Shown here piece after piece: positions 34,407 through 44,068 of a stretch of DNA of 64,000 nt. Position numbers and translations under genes: made by a program. The first letter of the stretch is position 1, and each line of letters starts with the position of its first letter. The notes under the pieces are model-generated. The model saw only the letters and a program-made list of their open reading frames with translations. It was not told the DNA's origin and made no database searches. Origin of the DNA: an uncultured Flavobacterium sp. (lineage in GTDB: Bacteria > Bacteroidota > Bacteroidia > Flavobacteriales > Flavobacteriaceae); contig NZ_CALTYA010000019.1 in assembly GCF_943913405.1 (NCBI RefSeq), forward strand, positions 1-64,000. Direction: 5' to 3'.

Positions 34407-35866
34407 CCACAGAAAATATAAAAACACTAGCCGAATTAAAAAAATCAGGCTACCAATCCCGCAGCATAAAAGACGAATTGCGCGACAACCTCCGCAATAA
34501 AATCTCAAAAGGAGAAACCGTCTTCCAAGGAGTCCACGGTTATGAAGACACGGTAATTCCAGAACTAGAACGCGCCATTCTTTCCCGCCACAACATCAAC
34601 TTGCTCGGACTTAGAGGTCAAGCAAAAACAAGACTGGCGCGATTGATGGTAACATTATTAGACGAATGGATGCCAATTGTTTCCGGTTCAGAAATCAACG
34701 ACGATCCGTTAAAGCCAATCTCAAGATTTGCAAAAGACTTAATCGCCGAACAAGGCGAAAACACACCAATAACTTGGATTCACAGAGACGAAAGATTCTT
34801 TGAAAAACTAGCAACACCAGATGTAACCGTTGCAGATTTAATCGGAGACGTAGATCCAATCAAAGCTTCCAATTTAAAATTGTCTTACGCTGACGACAGG
34901 GTGATTCATTTCGGGATGATTCCAAGAGCAAACAGATGTATTTTTGTCATCAACGAATTGCCCGATTTGCAAGCTAGAATCCAAGTAGCTTTGTTTAATA
35001 TTTTACAAGAAGGAGATATTCAGATTAGAGGTTTTAAACTTCGTATGCCGCTAGACATGCAATTTGTATTTACGGCAAATCCAGAAGATTATACGAATAG
35101 AGGAAGCATCGTGACTCCGTTAAAAGACAGAATAGGGTCGCAAATTTTGACGCATTATCCAGAAACTATTGAAATTGCAAGAACAATTACAGAGCAAGAA
35201 TCCAACTTAGACAGCCGTCAAAGCGAATACATCCATGTGCCTTCAATTGCCAAAGATTTATTAGAGCAGATTAGTTTTGAAGCAAGAGAAAGCGAATTTA
35301 TCGACAACAAAAGCGGTGTCAGCGCCAGATTAAGCATCACAGCTTTTGAAAACCTATTAAGCACGGCAGAACGCAGGGCTTTAAAATCTGGAGAAGAAAA
35401 AACCACGTTAAGACTTTCTGACTTTATGGGAATCATTCCTGCAATCACCGGAAAAGTAGAATTGGTTTATGAAGGAGAACAAGAAGGAGCAGGAGTAGTG
35501 GCTGAGCATTTAATTGGAGATGCGATTAAAACGTTCTTCCCAAATTATTTTCCAAAGATTGAAAAGCTGGAAAAACAAGAAGACCAGAGTCCATATAAAG
35601 AAATCGTAGATTGGTTTTTCAACGAAAGCGGTTTTGAACTGCTTGACGATGCGACAGATACAGAATACAAACAGCAACTGGATTCTGTGATTCCGTTAAG
35701 AGCTTTGATTTCAAAATACCAGCCTGATTTGGCTCCAGAAGATACTTATTTTTTCAAAGAATTTGTGCTTTGGGGATTGGTAGAATACAACAAATTAAGC
35801 AAAGACCGAATCATCAAAGGCTATCAATTTAATGACTTGTACGGAAGTTATATCAGAAAATTATAA
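34403..35866 (+). CDS. MoxR/ChlI-like AAA ATPase
   Basis: This 487-residue AAA+ protein is of the magnesium-chelatase-subunit-I type. The Walker A is GLRGQAKT (69-76), with Ala where most P-loops have Gly, and Walker B is CIFVINELPDL, with Asn before the Glu; both are usual in this subfamily. Further motifs are VFTANPEDYTNRGSIVTPLKDRIG and the arginine-rich SGVSARLSI. With the VWA protein it should form a remodelling machine in the cytoplasm. The client is unknown. Start codon overlaps the preceding gene (ATGA). Confidence 0.88.
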   Translation: MTTENIKTLAELKKSGYQSRSIKDELRDNLRNKISKGETVFQGVHGYEDTVIPELERAILSRHNINLLGLRGQAKTRLARLMVTLLDEWMPIVSGSEINDDPLKPISRFAKDLIAEQGENTPITWIHRDERFFEKLATPDVTVADLIGDVDPIKASNLKLSYADDRVIHFGMIPRANRCIFVINELPDLQARIQVALFNILQEGDIQIRGFKLRMPLDMQFVFTANPEDYTNRGSIVTPLKDRIGSQILTHYPETIEIARTITEQESNLDSRQSEYIHVPSIAKDLLEQISFEARESEFIDNKSGVSARLSITAFENLLSTAERRALKSGEEKTTLRLSDFMGIIPAITGKVELVYEGEQEGAGVVAEHLIGDAIKTFFPNYFPKIEKLEKQEDQSPYKEIVDWFFNESGFELLDDATDTEYKQQLDSVIPLRALISKYQPDLAPEDTYFFKEFVLWGLVEYNKLSKDRIIKGYQFNDLYGSYIRKL

Positions 35867-35883
35867 TTAAAGTTACTAAGAGA

Positions 35884-35946
35884 AAAGGCGCTGAGGCACT
35901 AAGTTTGAAAAGTATTGTCTTAAAAACTTAGCACCTCAGCGCCTTT
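35884..35946. terminator. long inverted repeat, likely bidirectional terminator
   Basis: Arms of 23 bases (AAAGGCGCTGAGG onward at 35884; AAACTTAGCACCTCAGCGCC onward at 35924) pair with two mismatches. It lies between the convergent AAA ATPase and outer-membrane barrel genes and belongs to the same dispersed repeat family as 30845-30900. Confidence 0.65.
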
Positions 35947-35960
35947 ATTTCCTCAGTGCC

Positions 35961-36545
35961 TTAAAAATTATATCCAATCTTTATTCCCGCTCTGAAAACA
36001 AAATTATCTACATTCTTGTTATCCACATCGCCTTTTCCTTTCACTTCCCATTTCCAGTTGGCGCCGATTGAAGGATCGATGCAAAGATGTTCGCCTAGTA
36101 TAAAACGATATCCAACATTCGGATTAATGATACTCCAATAAGAATAAGTTCCGTCAAATTTCCCCAAGCCGGCAATATTTTCGTCAAATTTTACATTTCC
36201 ATAAGAGATGAAATTCTCTCCATAAAAGCCTTCCCATTTTCCTTTTTCAATGTAAGTTCTGCTTCCCAATTCTACAACAAATCCGTCACCGTCGATATCA
36301 GCGATATTGCTTTCATAGTCCATTTTTGCTCCAGAAAGATTCAATAAATGTGAATAGTTTCTTCCATCATCAGTTTTTTTGCTTTTATATTCCAAGCTGA
36401 CCCCAAATTGGCTCGGATCAGAAAAAGTATAATTTCCTGAAATTGTAAATCTTTTTTGAACTTCTTCTGTTTTTATTTCTTCCTTAATTTCTTGTGCGAA
36501 GCTTAACGCAGGAAGCAACATTGCTAAAAATAAAATTTTTTTCAT
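35961..36545 (-). CDS. small outer-membrane beta-barrel protein
   Basis: This 194-residue exported protein has a signal peptide (MKKILFLAMLLPALSFAQ), a short acidic linker, and alternating amphipathic strands (FTISGNYTF, FGVSLEYKSK, HLLNLSGAKM, FVVELGSRTYI, GYRFILGEHL) ending in a C-terminal aromatic (GIKIGYNF), the usual outer-membrane signature. Eight strands would fit. Family name and ligand unknown. It stands alone, convergent with the AAA gene and divergent from the OmpA-family gene. Confidence 0.75.
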   Translation of the reverse strand: MKKILFLAMLLPALSFAQEIKEEIKTEEVQKRFTISGNYTFSDPSQFGVSLEYKSKKTDDGRNYSHLLNLSGAKMDYESNIADIDGDGFVVELGSRTYIEKGKWEGFYGENFISYGNVKFDENIAGLGKFDGTYSYWSIINPNVGYRFILGEHLCIDPSIGANWKWEVKGKGDVDNKNVDNFVFRAGIKIGYNF

Positions 36546-36725
36546 GATCGTAATTGTTATTATTTGTTAGAGGTGGTTTTTTTGTCTCCTCAAAAGAGGT
36601 TTCTATTTACATAGACGAATGTGGATTGCAAATGGTTGCATCAGAATATTTTTTTATAGAAATTCATAAATTCATGATGATTCTCAAACGAATAAGCTTT
36701 TTTAATATCAGTTCATAAAATATTG

Positions 36726-36733
36726 TATTTTTG
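36726..36733 (+). promoter_or_regulatory. promoter -7 box before the OmpA-family gene
   Basis: TATTTTTG (36726-36733) matches TAnnTTTG, 67 bases upstream of the start at 36801. No convincing TTTG at the right distance. Confidence 0.35.
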
Positions 36734-36800
36734 AAAAGGAAGAAGCTGATAATTTTGCAGTTAGCTTTTTATATTGGGCATCAATTATTTTAGATGATTT

Positions 36801-38726
36801 ATGAAAAAAACTTTACTTATTCTATTTGCGATTTTCTTTTTTGCGACCTTGCAATCGCAGACCCAAAAAGCAGTTGCTGATACTAAGTATGAAAAATTTG
36901 CTTATGTAGATGCAATTAAAATCTATGAAAAACTAGCTAAAAAAGGTTATAAATCGAGTGATTTGTATCAAAAACTAGCCAATTCTTACTATTTCAATGC
37001 AGAACTGGAAAAAGCAAACAGCTGGTATGCAAAGCTTTTTTCTTTAGATAAAATACTTGAGCCAGAATATTACTACCGCTATTCGCAAACTTTAAAAGCA
37101 ACAGGAAACTACGCAAAAGCAAATGAAATGCTGGCAATTTTTAACCAAAAGAAAGCTAATGATTCTAGAGGAAAATTGTATTCAAACCAGCAGAATTATC
37201 TAGATATTATAAAAGAAAACTCAGGAAGATTTAGCATTGAAAACTTAAAAATAAATTCAGAATATTCTGATTATGGAACTGCTGTTTTAAATTCTAAATT
37301 AATTTTTGCTTCTGCCAGAGATACTTCAGGAATTATTAATAGAAAGCACGAATGGACTGACCAGTCTTTCACACAGCTGTATGAAGCAGAGATAATGCCT
37401 GACGGTTCACTCGGCAAACCTGAAAAATTTAGCCGTTCGATTAATTCAAAATTTAATGAATCGACTCCTATTTTTACAAAAGATGGAAAGACGGTTTACT
37501 TCACTAGAAATAATTACATAAAAGGAAAAAAGGGGAAAAGCAGTAAAAGAATTACGCTATTAAAAATTTATAAAGCTGAATTTATAGCTGACAAATGGAC
37601 AAATATCGTGGCGCTTCCATTTACGAGTGACAATTACAGCACGGCGCATCCAGCGCTGAGTTTTGATGAAAAGACGCTTTATTTTGCTTCTGACATGCCG
37701 GGAACTTTAGGACAATCTGATTTGTTTATGGTAGCAATAAATGCTGATGGCTCTTTTGGAAATCCTATAAATTTAGGCAATAAAATAAATACGGAAGGGC
37801 GCGAAACCTTTCCTTTTGTTAGTGAAAAAGAATTTTATTTTGCTTCTGAGGGCCATTTAGGATTGGGCGGACTGGATATTTTTGTTTCCAAAATTCATGA
37901 AGATGGAAGCTTTGGAATCGTAAAAAATATAGGAAGTCCGGTAAACGGGCCTAAGGATGATTTTGCTTTTTTCATAAATGATTCGACACGTTCAGGCTAT
38001 TTTTCATCCAACAGAGCTGGCGGAAAAGGCAATGACGATATTTATAAATTTCAAGAAACAAAAAAGCTCGACTGCGAACAATTACTCACCGGAACTGTCA
38101 CAGACTTGAATACAAAACTGCCGATTGCTGGAGCAAAAGTTACTTTGGCAAATGCTTCTTTTGAGGTAATTAAAATTATTTATGCAGATGCTAATGCTAA
38201 ATTTAATTTTGATGCAGAATGTGGTTTCGAGTATTATGTCAAGGCAGAAAGCACTGGTTATAATACTATAGAGAAACAAATTAAGATTCCAGATTTTTCA
38301 GGAGAAACTGATTTACCGATTGACTTAGAAAAATCTTTGCAGAAAATTACTGTAGGAAGTGATTTGGCTAAAATATTCGATATCCAAAATATTTATTTCG
38401 ATTTAGACAAGTGGGATATCCGCCAAGATGCCGCAAATGATCTGGCAAAAATAATCGAAACCATGCAAGAATACCCAAAGATGAAAGTTGATGTTCGTTC
38501 CCACACCGACAGCAGGCAGACGCGCGAGTACAATGATCGACTTTCCAACCAGCGCGTAAAATCAACCATTGCATGGCTCATCGAAAACGGAATTGCCAAA
38601 GAAAGGCTTTCTGGAAAAGGCTATGGAGAAACACAGCTTTTAAATAACTGTGCCGACGGAATTAATTGTACTGAAGCGCAACATCAGATGAACAGAAGAA
38701 GCGAATTTATAATCGTTGAAATGTAG
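36801..38726 (+). CDS. OmpA-family protein with PD40 repeats and carboxypeptidase-regulatory-like domain
   Basis: This 641-residue protein has a signal peptide (ending LQSQ), TPR-like repeats (about 22-130, DAIKIYEKLAKKGYKSSDLYQKL), PD40 propeller repeats (about 170-410, ESTPIFTKDGKTVYFTRN, HPALSFDEKTLYFASD), a CarboxypepD_reg-like domain (about 425-510) and a C-terminal OmpA peptidoglycan-binding domain (about 530-641, IYFDLDKWDIR, VRSHTDSRQTREYNDRLSNQR). Proteins of this build in Flavobacteriia are often next to PorP/SprF genes and linked to type IX secretion, as with PorE; no PorP/SprF gene is next to this one. Confidence 0.9.
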   Translation: MKKTLLILFAIFFFATLQSQTQKAVADTKYEKFAYVDAIKIYEKLAKKGYKSSDLYQKLANSYYFNAELEKANSWYAKLFSLDKILEPEYYYRYSQTLKATGNYAKANEMLAIFNQKKANDSRGKLYSNQQNYLDIIKENSGRFSIENLKINSEYSDYGTAVLNSKLIFASARDTSGIINRKHEWTDQSFTQLYEAEIMPDGSLGKPEKFSRSINSKFNESTPIFTKDGKTVYFTRNNYIKGKKGKSSKRITLLKIYKAEFIADKWTNIVALPFTSDNYSTAHPALSFDEKTLYFASDMPGTLGQSDLFMVAINADGSFGNPINLGNKINTEGRETFPFVSEKEFYFASEGHLGLGGLDIFVSKIHEDGSFGIVKNIGSPVNGPKDDFAFFINDSTRSGYFSSNRAGGKGNDDIYKFQETKKLDCEQLLTGTVTDLNTKLPIAGAKVTLANASFEVIKIIYADANAKFNFDAECGFEYYVKAESTGYNTIEKQIKIPDFSGETDLPIDLEKSLQKITVGSDLAKIFDIQNIYFDLDKWDIRQDAANDLAKIIETMQEYPKMKVDVRSHTDSRQTREYNDRLSNQRVKSTIAWLIENGIAKERLSGKGYGETQLLNNCADGINCTEAQHQMNRRSEFIIVEM

Positions 38727-38858
38727 TTTTTAACTTAAATAGAGGTATTAAAATTACTTATTTGCTTAATGTGTTGATAAATTTATTAAATTTAACAAAA
38801 TATTAAATGATGTTTAGATGTTTGATAACTGATATTTTTGTAGCTAAAAAATCCCCCA

Positions 38859-40814
38859 ATGGAAACTATAAAAAAGAAAATACTAATTGTTGAAGATCAT
38901 TTCATAGAAGCGTATGATTTGCAGCTGATTCTTGAAAAAGCTGGCTATGCTGTGACCGGAATCGCACATTCTGTCGAGCAGGCGATTGAAATGATTTCGC
39001 AAGAAAAGCCTGATTTGGTTTGCTTGGATATTTTCTTGAAAGGAAATGAAACCGGAATTGATCTGGCAAAAAAACTGCAAGAAAACCACATTGGATTCAT
39101 CTATATTTCTGCCAATTCAAGCAAATCGGTCTTGACAGATGCCAAAAAAACACAGCCTTATGGGTTTATCGTAAAGCCTTTTCGCGAGCAAGATGTTTTA
39201 ATTACCCTAGAAATTGCCTGCTACCGCCACAAGCACAGCATGGAATCGCTGTTCCATCAAGTGAATATTATCCAAAAAGAAATCGATGGCATTTGCCAGA
39301 CAGAAGCAAAATGGGAAAATGCACTTTTGGAATTAGGGAGAGCTGTTCAAAGCTATATTCCGTTTGATTATATGGAAGCTGGTTTTGCTGAAATTCCCAA
39401 TGAATACAATACGCTTGGCTTGCTTCGTAAGAATTTTGATGACTACAAAATTATAGATTCAGAAACTTTTTCAAAGATTAATGCCGTTTCAGCAAAAGAG
39501 CTGATCAAGATGAATCAGGATGTGCCTTTGTTTGAAAAGCCAGCGATTTTTGAGAACCATGCCTTTTTAAAAATATGCCAAAAAGCTCCGCTAAAAAGAT
39601 TGGTTTCAGAAGTTTTTGGAATACGGTCATTTTTGTCTTTTCCAATAAAAATGGCAAACGGAATGAATTTTGGTTTTTTCTTTTACAGCAGAAACCCGAA
39701 TTCTTACACCAATGAGCATTTGGTTTTAATTGCCCATTTAGAAAATAGTTTTCACAAGTTTGTGAATGTGATGCACAATTTTAAGAGTACAGAAAAAACG
39801 CTGGAAAATGCAACAACAGCTTCTAAAACTGTAATCATTTCAAATGATATTTTTCATGGAATGATCGGTAACAGCAAAAGAATGTTTACTGTTTTTGACT
39901 ACATAAAAAAAGTCGCTCCTTCCGATACTTCCGTATTGATTTTAGGCGAAAGCGGTACCGGGAAAGAGAAAGTTGCGCAAAGTATACATGCTGTTTCTCC
40001 TAGAAAAAATAAGCCTTTGGTGGTTATAAATTGTGGTGCAATTCCAAATAATCTAGCAGAATCTATTTTGTTCGGACATGAGAAAGGCGCATTCACGGGA
40101 GCTACCGAAAGAAGGATCGGGAAATTTGAACTTGCCGACACCGGAACCATTTTTTTAGACGAAATAGGAGAGATGTCGATCGATCTGCAGGTGAAATTGC
40201 TTCGGGTTTTGCAGGAAAAAGAGATTGAAAGAATTGGAGGAAATATGCCGATAAAAATCAATGCAAGGATAATTGCGGCCACCAACAAAAATCTTGAAGA
40301 TGAAGTAGCTGCTGGAAGATTCAGGATTGATTTATATTATAGGCTTACGATTTTTCCAATATTGATGCCGCCGCTTCGCGATAGAAAAGAAGATATTCCG
40401 GCGCTTGCCAAGCATTTTGTATCGAGTTACAGCAATCACATGGGACTCAAGCCGCTTTCGATTTCTGACCATGTGATGGAACAGCTCGTTGCCTATAATT
40501 GGCCAGGAAACATTCGCCAATTAGAACATTTGATGCAAAGAAGCATTTTGCTGGCTGACGGAAATGTGATTAAAGATATCCAGCTTCCGAAGTTTCAAAA
40601 TGACCAGAATATAAAAGGAGAATTCCAGAATCTGGAGCAAGAATTTTCAATTAAGACAATCCACGAAAATGAACGCGATTACATTTATTTTATCCTGAAA
40701 AAATGCAAAGGAAAAGTTTATGGATTGGGTGGCGCTGCTGAACTTTTAAATATTCCGCCTTCGACATTGAATTCTAAAATAAAGAAATTAGGCATAAAAA
40801 TAAGTTCTATTTAA
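38859..40814 (+). CDS. receiver-GAF-sigma54-activator protein
   Basis: This 651-residue response regulator has an N-terminal receiver domain (1-120; phosphoacceptor Asp57 in VCLDIFLKG, acidic pair at 12-13, VKPFR lysine), a GAF-like region (about 150-310), an AAA+ domain that drives sigma54 RNA polymerase (Walker A GESGTGKEKVAQ, GAFTGA loop, FLDEIGEMSIDLQVKLLRVL) and a Fis-type helix-turn-helix at the C-terminus (GGAAELLNIPPSTLNSKIKKLG). No sensor kinase gene lies beside it. Receiver plus GAF suggests two inputs. Followed by a terminator shared with catalase. Confidence 0.92.
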   Translation: METIKKKILIVEDHFIEAYDLQLILEKAGYAVTGIAHSVEQAIEMISQEKPDLVCLDIFLKGNETGIDLAKKLQENHIGFIYISANSSKSVLTDAKKTQPYGFIVKPFREQDVLITLEIACYRHKHSMESLFHQVNIIQKEIDGICQTEAKWENALLELGRAVQSYIPFDYMEAGFAEIPNEYNTLGLLRKNFDDYKIIDSETFSKINAVSAKELIKMNQDVPLFEKPAIFENHAFLKICQKAPLKRLVSEVFGIRSFLSFPIKMANGMNFGFFFYSRNPNSYTNEHLVLIAHLENSFHKFVNVMHNFKSTEKTLENATTASKTVIISNDIFHGMIGNSKRMFTVFDYIKKVAPSDTSVLILGESGTGKEKVAQSIHAVSPRKNKPLVVINCGAIPNNLAESILFGHEKGAFTGATERRIGKFELADTGTIFLDEIGEMSIDLQVKLLRVLQEKEIERIGGNMPIKINARIIAATNKNLEDEVAAGRFRIDLYYRLTIFPILMPPLRDRKEDIPALAKHFVSSYSNHMGLKPLSISDHVMEQLVAYNWPGNIRQLEHLMQRSILLADGNVIKDIQLPKFQNDQNIKGEFQNLEQEFSIKTIHENERDYIYFILKKCKGKVYGLGGAAELLNIPPSTLNSKIKKLGIKISSI

Positions 40815-40815
40815 A

Positions 40816-40859
40816 AAGAAAATCCATTAGTTTCATTTCTTTCACCAATGGATTTTCTT
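40816..40859. terminator. bidirectional terminator
   Basis: A 13-bp perfect stem (AAGAAAATCCATT with AATGGATTTTCTT) with an 18-base loop sits between the convergent sigma54-activator and catalase genes, A/T-rich on both sides. Confidence 0.75.
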
Positions 40860-40865
40860 AAAAAA

Positions 40866-42332
40866 TTATTCACCAATATTTTTTATTTCATCGATTGGAA
40901 TTCCAAGCGCATTTGCAATGCCTTCGCCATATTTTTGGTCGGCCTTGTAGCAATTTTCAATATGCCTTAATTTGATAAAATGTTGCGCTCCGCCAATATT
41001 TCTAGCCGTATTTTCAAACAGCAATTGCTTTTTTTCTTCTGTCAGCAAACGGAAAAGATTTCCAGGCTGTGAATAATAATCTTCATCTTCACGATGGTCC
41101 CAGGCAGTTGCATCGCCATAAATTGTAAGCACAGGCTCCTTGTATTTTGGCTGGTCTTTCCATTCACCAAAACTGTTTGGTTCATAACCTTTTGTGGCGC
41201 CATAATTTCCATCAACGCGCATATTTCCGTCACGATGATAGGCATGATAGGGACATCTTGAAGCATTTACAGGAATCTGGTAATTGTTCACGCCCAAGCG
41301 ATAACGCTGTGCATCACCATAAGAAAACAGCCTTCCTTGCAACATTTTATCAGGAGAAAAACCGATTCCAGGAACAATATTTGCCGGATTAAAAGCAGCC
41401 TGTTCTACTTCGGCAAAATAATTTTCAGGATTTTTATTCAAGACAAATTCTCCAACCGGAAGCAACGGATAATCGCCATGAGGCCACACTTTTGTCAAGT
41501 CAAACGGATTTATTTTATAGGAATTGGCTTCTTGTTCCGTCATGACCTGAATGTATAATTTCCACATCGGGAAATTGCGGTTTTCAATACTGTCATACAA
41601 ATCTCTTTGATGGCTTTCGCGATCGTTTCCTATTAATTCTGTAGCTTCCTGGTCAGATAAATTTTCAATTCCCTGTTGTGAACGGTAATGAAATTTCACC
41701 CAGAAACGTTCATTATTGGCATTGATAAAACTATAAGTATGGCTTCCAAAACCGTGCATTTTTCGATACGATTTCGGAATTCCCCTGTCGCTCATTACAA
41801 TGGTGACTTGATGCAAGGCTTCGGGCAGCAAAGTCCAGAAATCCCAATTGTTGTCAGGACTTCTCAGATTCGTTTTCGGATCCCGCTTTACGGCATGATT
41901 CAAATCTGGAAATTTCATAGGATCTCTCAGAAAAAAAACAGGCGTATTGTTTCCAACTAAATCCCAGTTTCCTTCTTCCGTATAAAATTTTAAGGCGAAA
42001 CCGCGAATGTCTCTTTCAGCATCAGCAGCGCCACGTTCACCGGCAACTGTTGAAAAACGGACAAACATTTCAGTTTTCTTTCCGATTTCTGAAAATAATT
42101 TGGCTTTGGTATATTTCGTAATATCGTGCGTAACCGTAAATTCTCCATAAGCGCCAGAACCTTTAGCGTGCATGCGCCTTTCAGGAATCACTTCTCGGTC
42201 AAAATGCGCCATTTTTTCAAGAAACCAAAAATCCTGAAGCAAAGCAGGCCCGCGTTTTCCAGCCGTCATTATGTTTTGATTATCAGGAACTGGCGTTCCT
42301 GTTGCAGTCGTTAAAATTTTATTTTCGTCCAT
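40866..42332 (-). CDS. katA: monofunctional haem catalase, small-subunit type
   Basis: This 488-residue clade-III-type catalase breaks down hydrogen peroxide. The catalytic His is in REVIPERRMHAKGSGAYG, the distal Asn in VGNNTPVFFLRDP, and the proximal haem Tyr in RLFSYGDAQRYRLG. No signal peptide. It is the last gene of a minus-strand run starting at 45867, 43 bases after an alpha/beta hydrolase. That gap is small enough for cotranscription but could hold its own promoter. Confidence 0.97.
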   Translation of the reverse strand: MDENKILTTATGTPVPDNQNIMTAGKRGPALLQDFWFLEKMAHFDREVIPERRMHAKGSGAYGEFTVTHDITKYTKAKLFSEIGKKTEMFVRFSTVAGERGAADAERDIRGFALKFYTEEGNWDLVGNNTPVFFLRDPMKFPDLNHAVKRDPKTNLRSPDNNWDFWTLLPEALHQVTIVMSDRGIPKSYRKMHGFGSHTYSFINANNERFWVKFHYRSQQGIENLSDQEATELIGNDRESHQRDLYDSIENRNFPMWKLYIQVMTEQEANSYKINPFDLTKVWPHGDYPLLPVGEFVLNKNPENYFAEVEQAAFNPANIVPGIGFSPDKMLQGRLFSYGDAQRYRLGVNNYQIPVNASRCPYHAYHRDGNMRVDGNYGATKGYEPNSFGEWKDQPKYKEPVLTIYGDATAWDHREDEDYYSQPGNLFRLLTEEKKQLLFENTARNIGGAQHFIKLRHIENCYKADQKYGEGIANALGIPIDEIKNIGE

Positions 42333-42375
42333 AGTTCAAGGATTATTTATTAGAAGGATTGACTATGTAATTTTG

Positions 42376-43233
42376 TTATCGAATATGTTCCACAAAATCA
42401 ATAATATATTTAGCAAAAAGTTCTGGAAATTCATGCTGAGGTCCGTGTCCGGATTGAGGCGTAACAATTAGATGACCAGATTTAAATTTCTTTGAAAGCG
42501 CATACCAATTTTCTACTGGAAAACAAAGATCATGATCGCCACTTAAAACCAAAATGGGCGTTTCAGTTTCTAAAATGGCATTTCTATAATTCTCTTTGTC
42601 TTCAATATATTCGCCAACGGCCACAGTATAATTGTTCCAAAGTTCAGGAGCAATCGCGCTATCCAAAGATTCTTTTCTTTCTGCTAACCTGTTGTGGCTT
42701 TCCAGTGCTGCTTTTTTGCTTTTTTCAGATTTCGGCTCAAAGAATAAAATTTCTTCGTCGGCCAAATCATTGTGCAATTTGCGCGAAACCTCGAAAAAAA
42801 TATCTTCTATTGGAGATTTGTTGATTCCTGGAGGATTTGTTCCTATTAATACTAGGTGGGAGAACAGTTTTGGAAAAGCAACGGTTGCTACTTGTGCAAT
42901 CATGCCTCCAAATGACCAGCCGCAGATCAAACATTCTTCTAATTTCAATGCTCCTGCAAGATCTTTCACGTCATTTGCAAAGTCAAGCAGCGTTACATTT
43001 GGAGTTCCTGTTGAAGAAGCAAAACCTGACGGATCAAAGGTAATTACGTTGAATTTTTTTGCCAAGCTATCCAAAAAAAGCGGATCCCAAGTATCTAAAT
43101 TTCCTCTGAATCGATTTAATAAAATGAGCGGTTTTCCGCTTCCAATAGATCGGTAAGCGATTTTTTTATCTTTTATTGTTGCAAAAAGAATTTTTGAATT
43201 GATTGCCAATTCTTTGTTTTCTGTTTTTTTCAT
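42376..43233 (-). CDS. alpha/beta hydrolase
   Basis: This 285-residue cytoplasmic hydrolase has the nucleophile elbow GWSFGGM (Ser), the oxyanion region LLNRFRGNLDTWD, an acid in LSGDHDLCFP and the catalytic His in QSGHGPQHEFP. It resembles the broad family containing non-haem haloperoxidase and perhydrolase-like enzymes, but also ordinary esterases, so no substrate is claimed. Its start overlaps the stop of the next hydrolase by 4 bases (ATGA). Confidence 0.85.
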   Translation of the reverse strand: MKKTENKELAINSKILFATIKDKKIAYRSIGSGKPLILLNRFRGNLDTWDPLFLDSLAKKFNVITFDPSGFASSTGTPNVTLLDFANDVKDLAGALKLEECLICGWSFGGMIAQVATVAFPKLFSHLVLIGTNPPGINKSPIEDIFFEVSRKLHNDLADEEILFFEPKSEKSKKAALESHNRLAERKESLDSAIAPELWNNYTVAVGEYIEDKENYRNAILETETPILVLSGDHDLCFPVENWYALSKKFKSGHLIVTPQSGHGPQHEFPELFAKYIIDFVEHIR

Positions 43234-44063
43234 AATAATTGATTGAGAAGTTGCGATGTATTTAATTTTTGCTGTTTTTCCTTTTTATCGAGCCAGCTCA
43301 AGATATAATTGGCGTCTTCCTTCCAGGTTGGCTGGCCTAAAACATTATGATTTCGGCCGAGAACCTCTCTATATTCCACAATAGAGCCATTTTTTGCATA
43401 TCTTTTATAATTCCTTTTGATCAAATGTGGCGGAATCAAATTGTCTTCACTGCCCGAAGTGATCAGCAAAGGAACGTGCTGTTTGTTGAAATCTACATAA
43501 GCCGCAGAAGTCAGTCCGCCACGAGCCGCCGTTTTTGATTCAGGAATTGCCAGTTTTTCATAATTCATTTTTTGTACTTCATAAGGCATTCCGTTTACAA
43601 AAGCACGCTGAAAATCCTTGAAAGACATCAGGTATGTTTTTTTAAGGGAAGAAAACAAGCCCAAGACTTTCCATGTAGAACGCAGAAATTTAAATTCATA
43701 AGGAATAATTCCCATTGGCGGTACCGGATGAATGGCTACGCCAAAAGACGCTAGATTTCGATTGACCAAAATCTGGGTGATCAAACCTCCTAAAGAATGC
43801 CCAATTATAATAGGCTTTTCAGGAAGATTTTTTACAATTGTAGCATAATGGTTTACCAATTCCGTCAAGGTCAGCGCCGCTAAATTTTTATCATTAGGCT
43901 GACGGTCTCGAAGAGTTTTTGCCGTTCCATCTTTATAAATCCAAGCAGGAGCTATTGCATTATAGCCTTTGCTTTCAAAATAATCTACCCATTCGTCCCA
44001 GCAAGCGTGGCTTACAAAGGCGCCGGTAATAAAAATTACGGTTGGTTTGTGATTTGATTCCAT
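43230..44063 (-). CDS. alpha/beta hydrolase
   Basis: This is a 277-residue hydrolase with nucleophile elbow IIIGHSLGGLI, a lead motif VIFITGAFVSHACWDEW, an acid in ITSGSEDNLIPP and a C-terminal His in VLGRNHNVLG. No signal peptide. The N-terminal PTVIFITGAFVSHACW resembles the pheophorbidase/salicylate-esterase-like plant and bacterial group, a loose match. Five bases from the upstream esterase gene, and overlapping the downstream hydrolase. Confidence 0.85.
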   Translation of the reverse strand: MESNHKPTVIFITGAFVSHACWDEWVDYFESKGYNAIAPAWIYKDGTAKTLRDRQPNDKNLAALTLTELVNHYATIVKNLPEKPIIIGHSLGGLITQILVNRNLASFGVAIHPVPPMGIIPYEFKFLRSTWKVLGLFSSLKKTYLMSFKDFQRAFVNGMPYEVQKMNYEKLAIPESKTAARGGLTSAAYVDFNKQHVPLLITSGSEDNLIPPHLIKRNYKRYAKNGSIVEYREVLGRNHNVLGQPTWKEDANYILSWLDKKEKQQKLNTSQLLNQLL

Positions 44064-44068
44064 GATTT

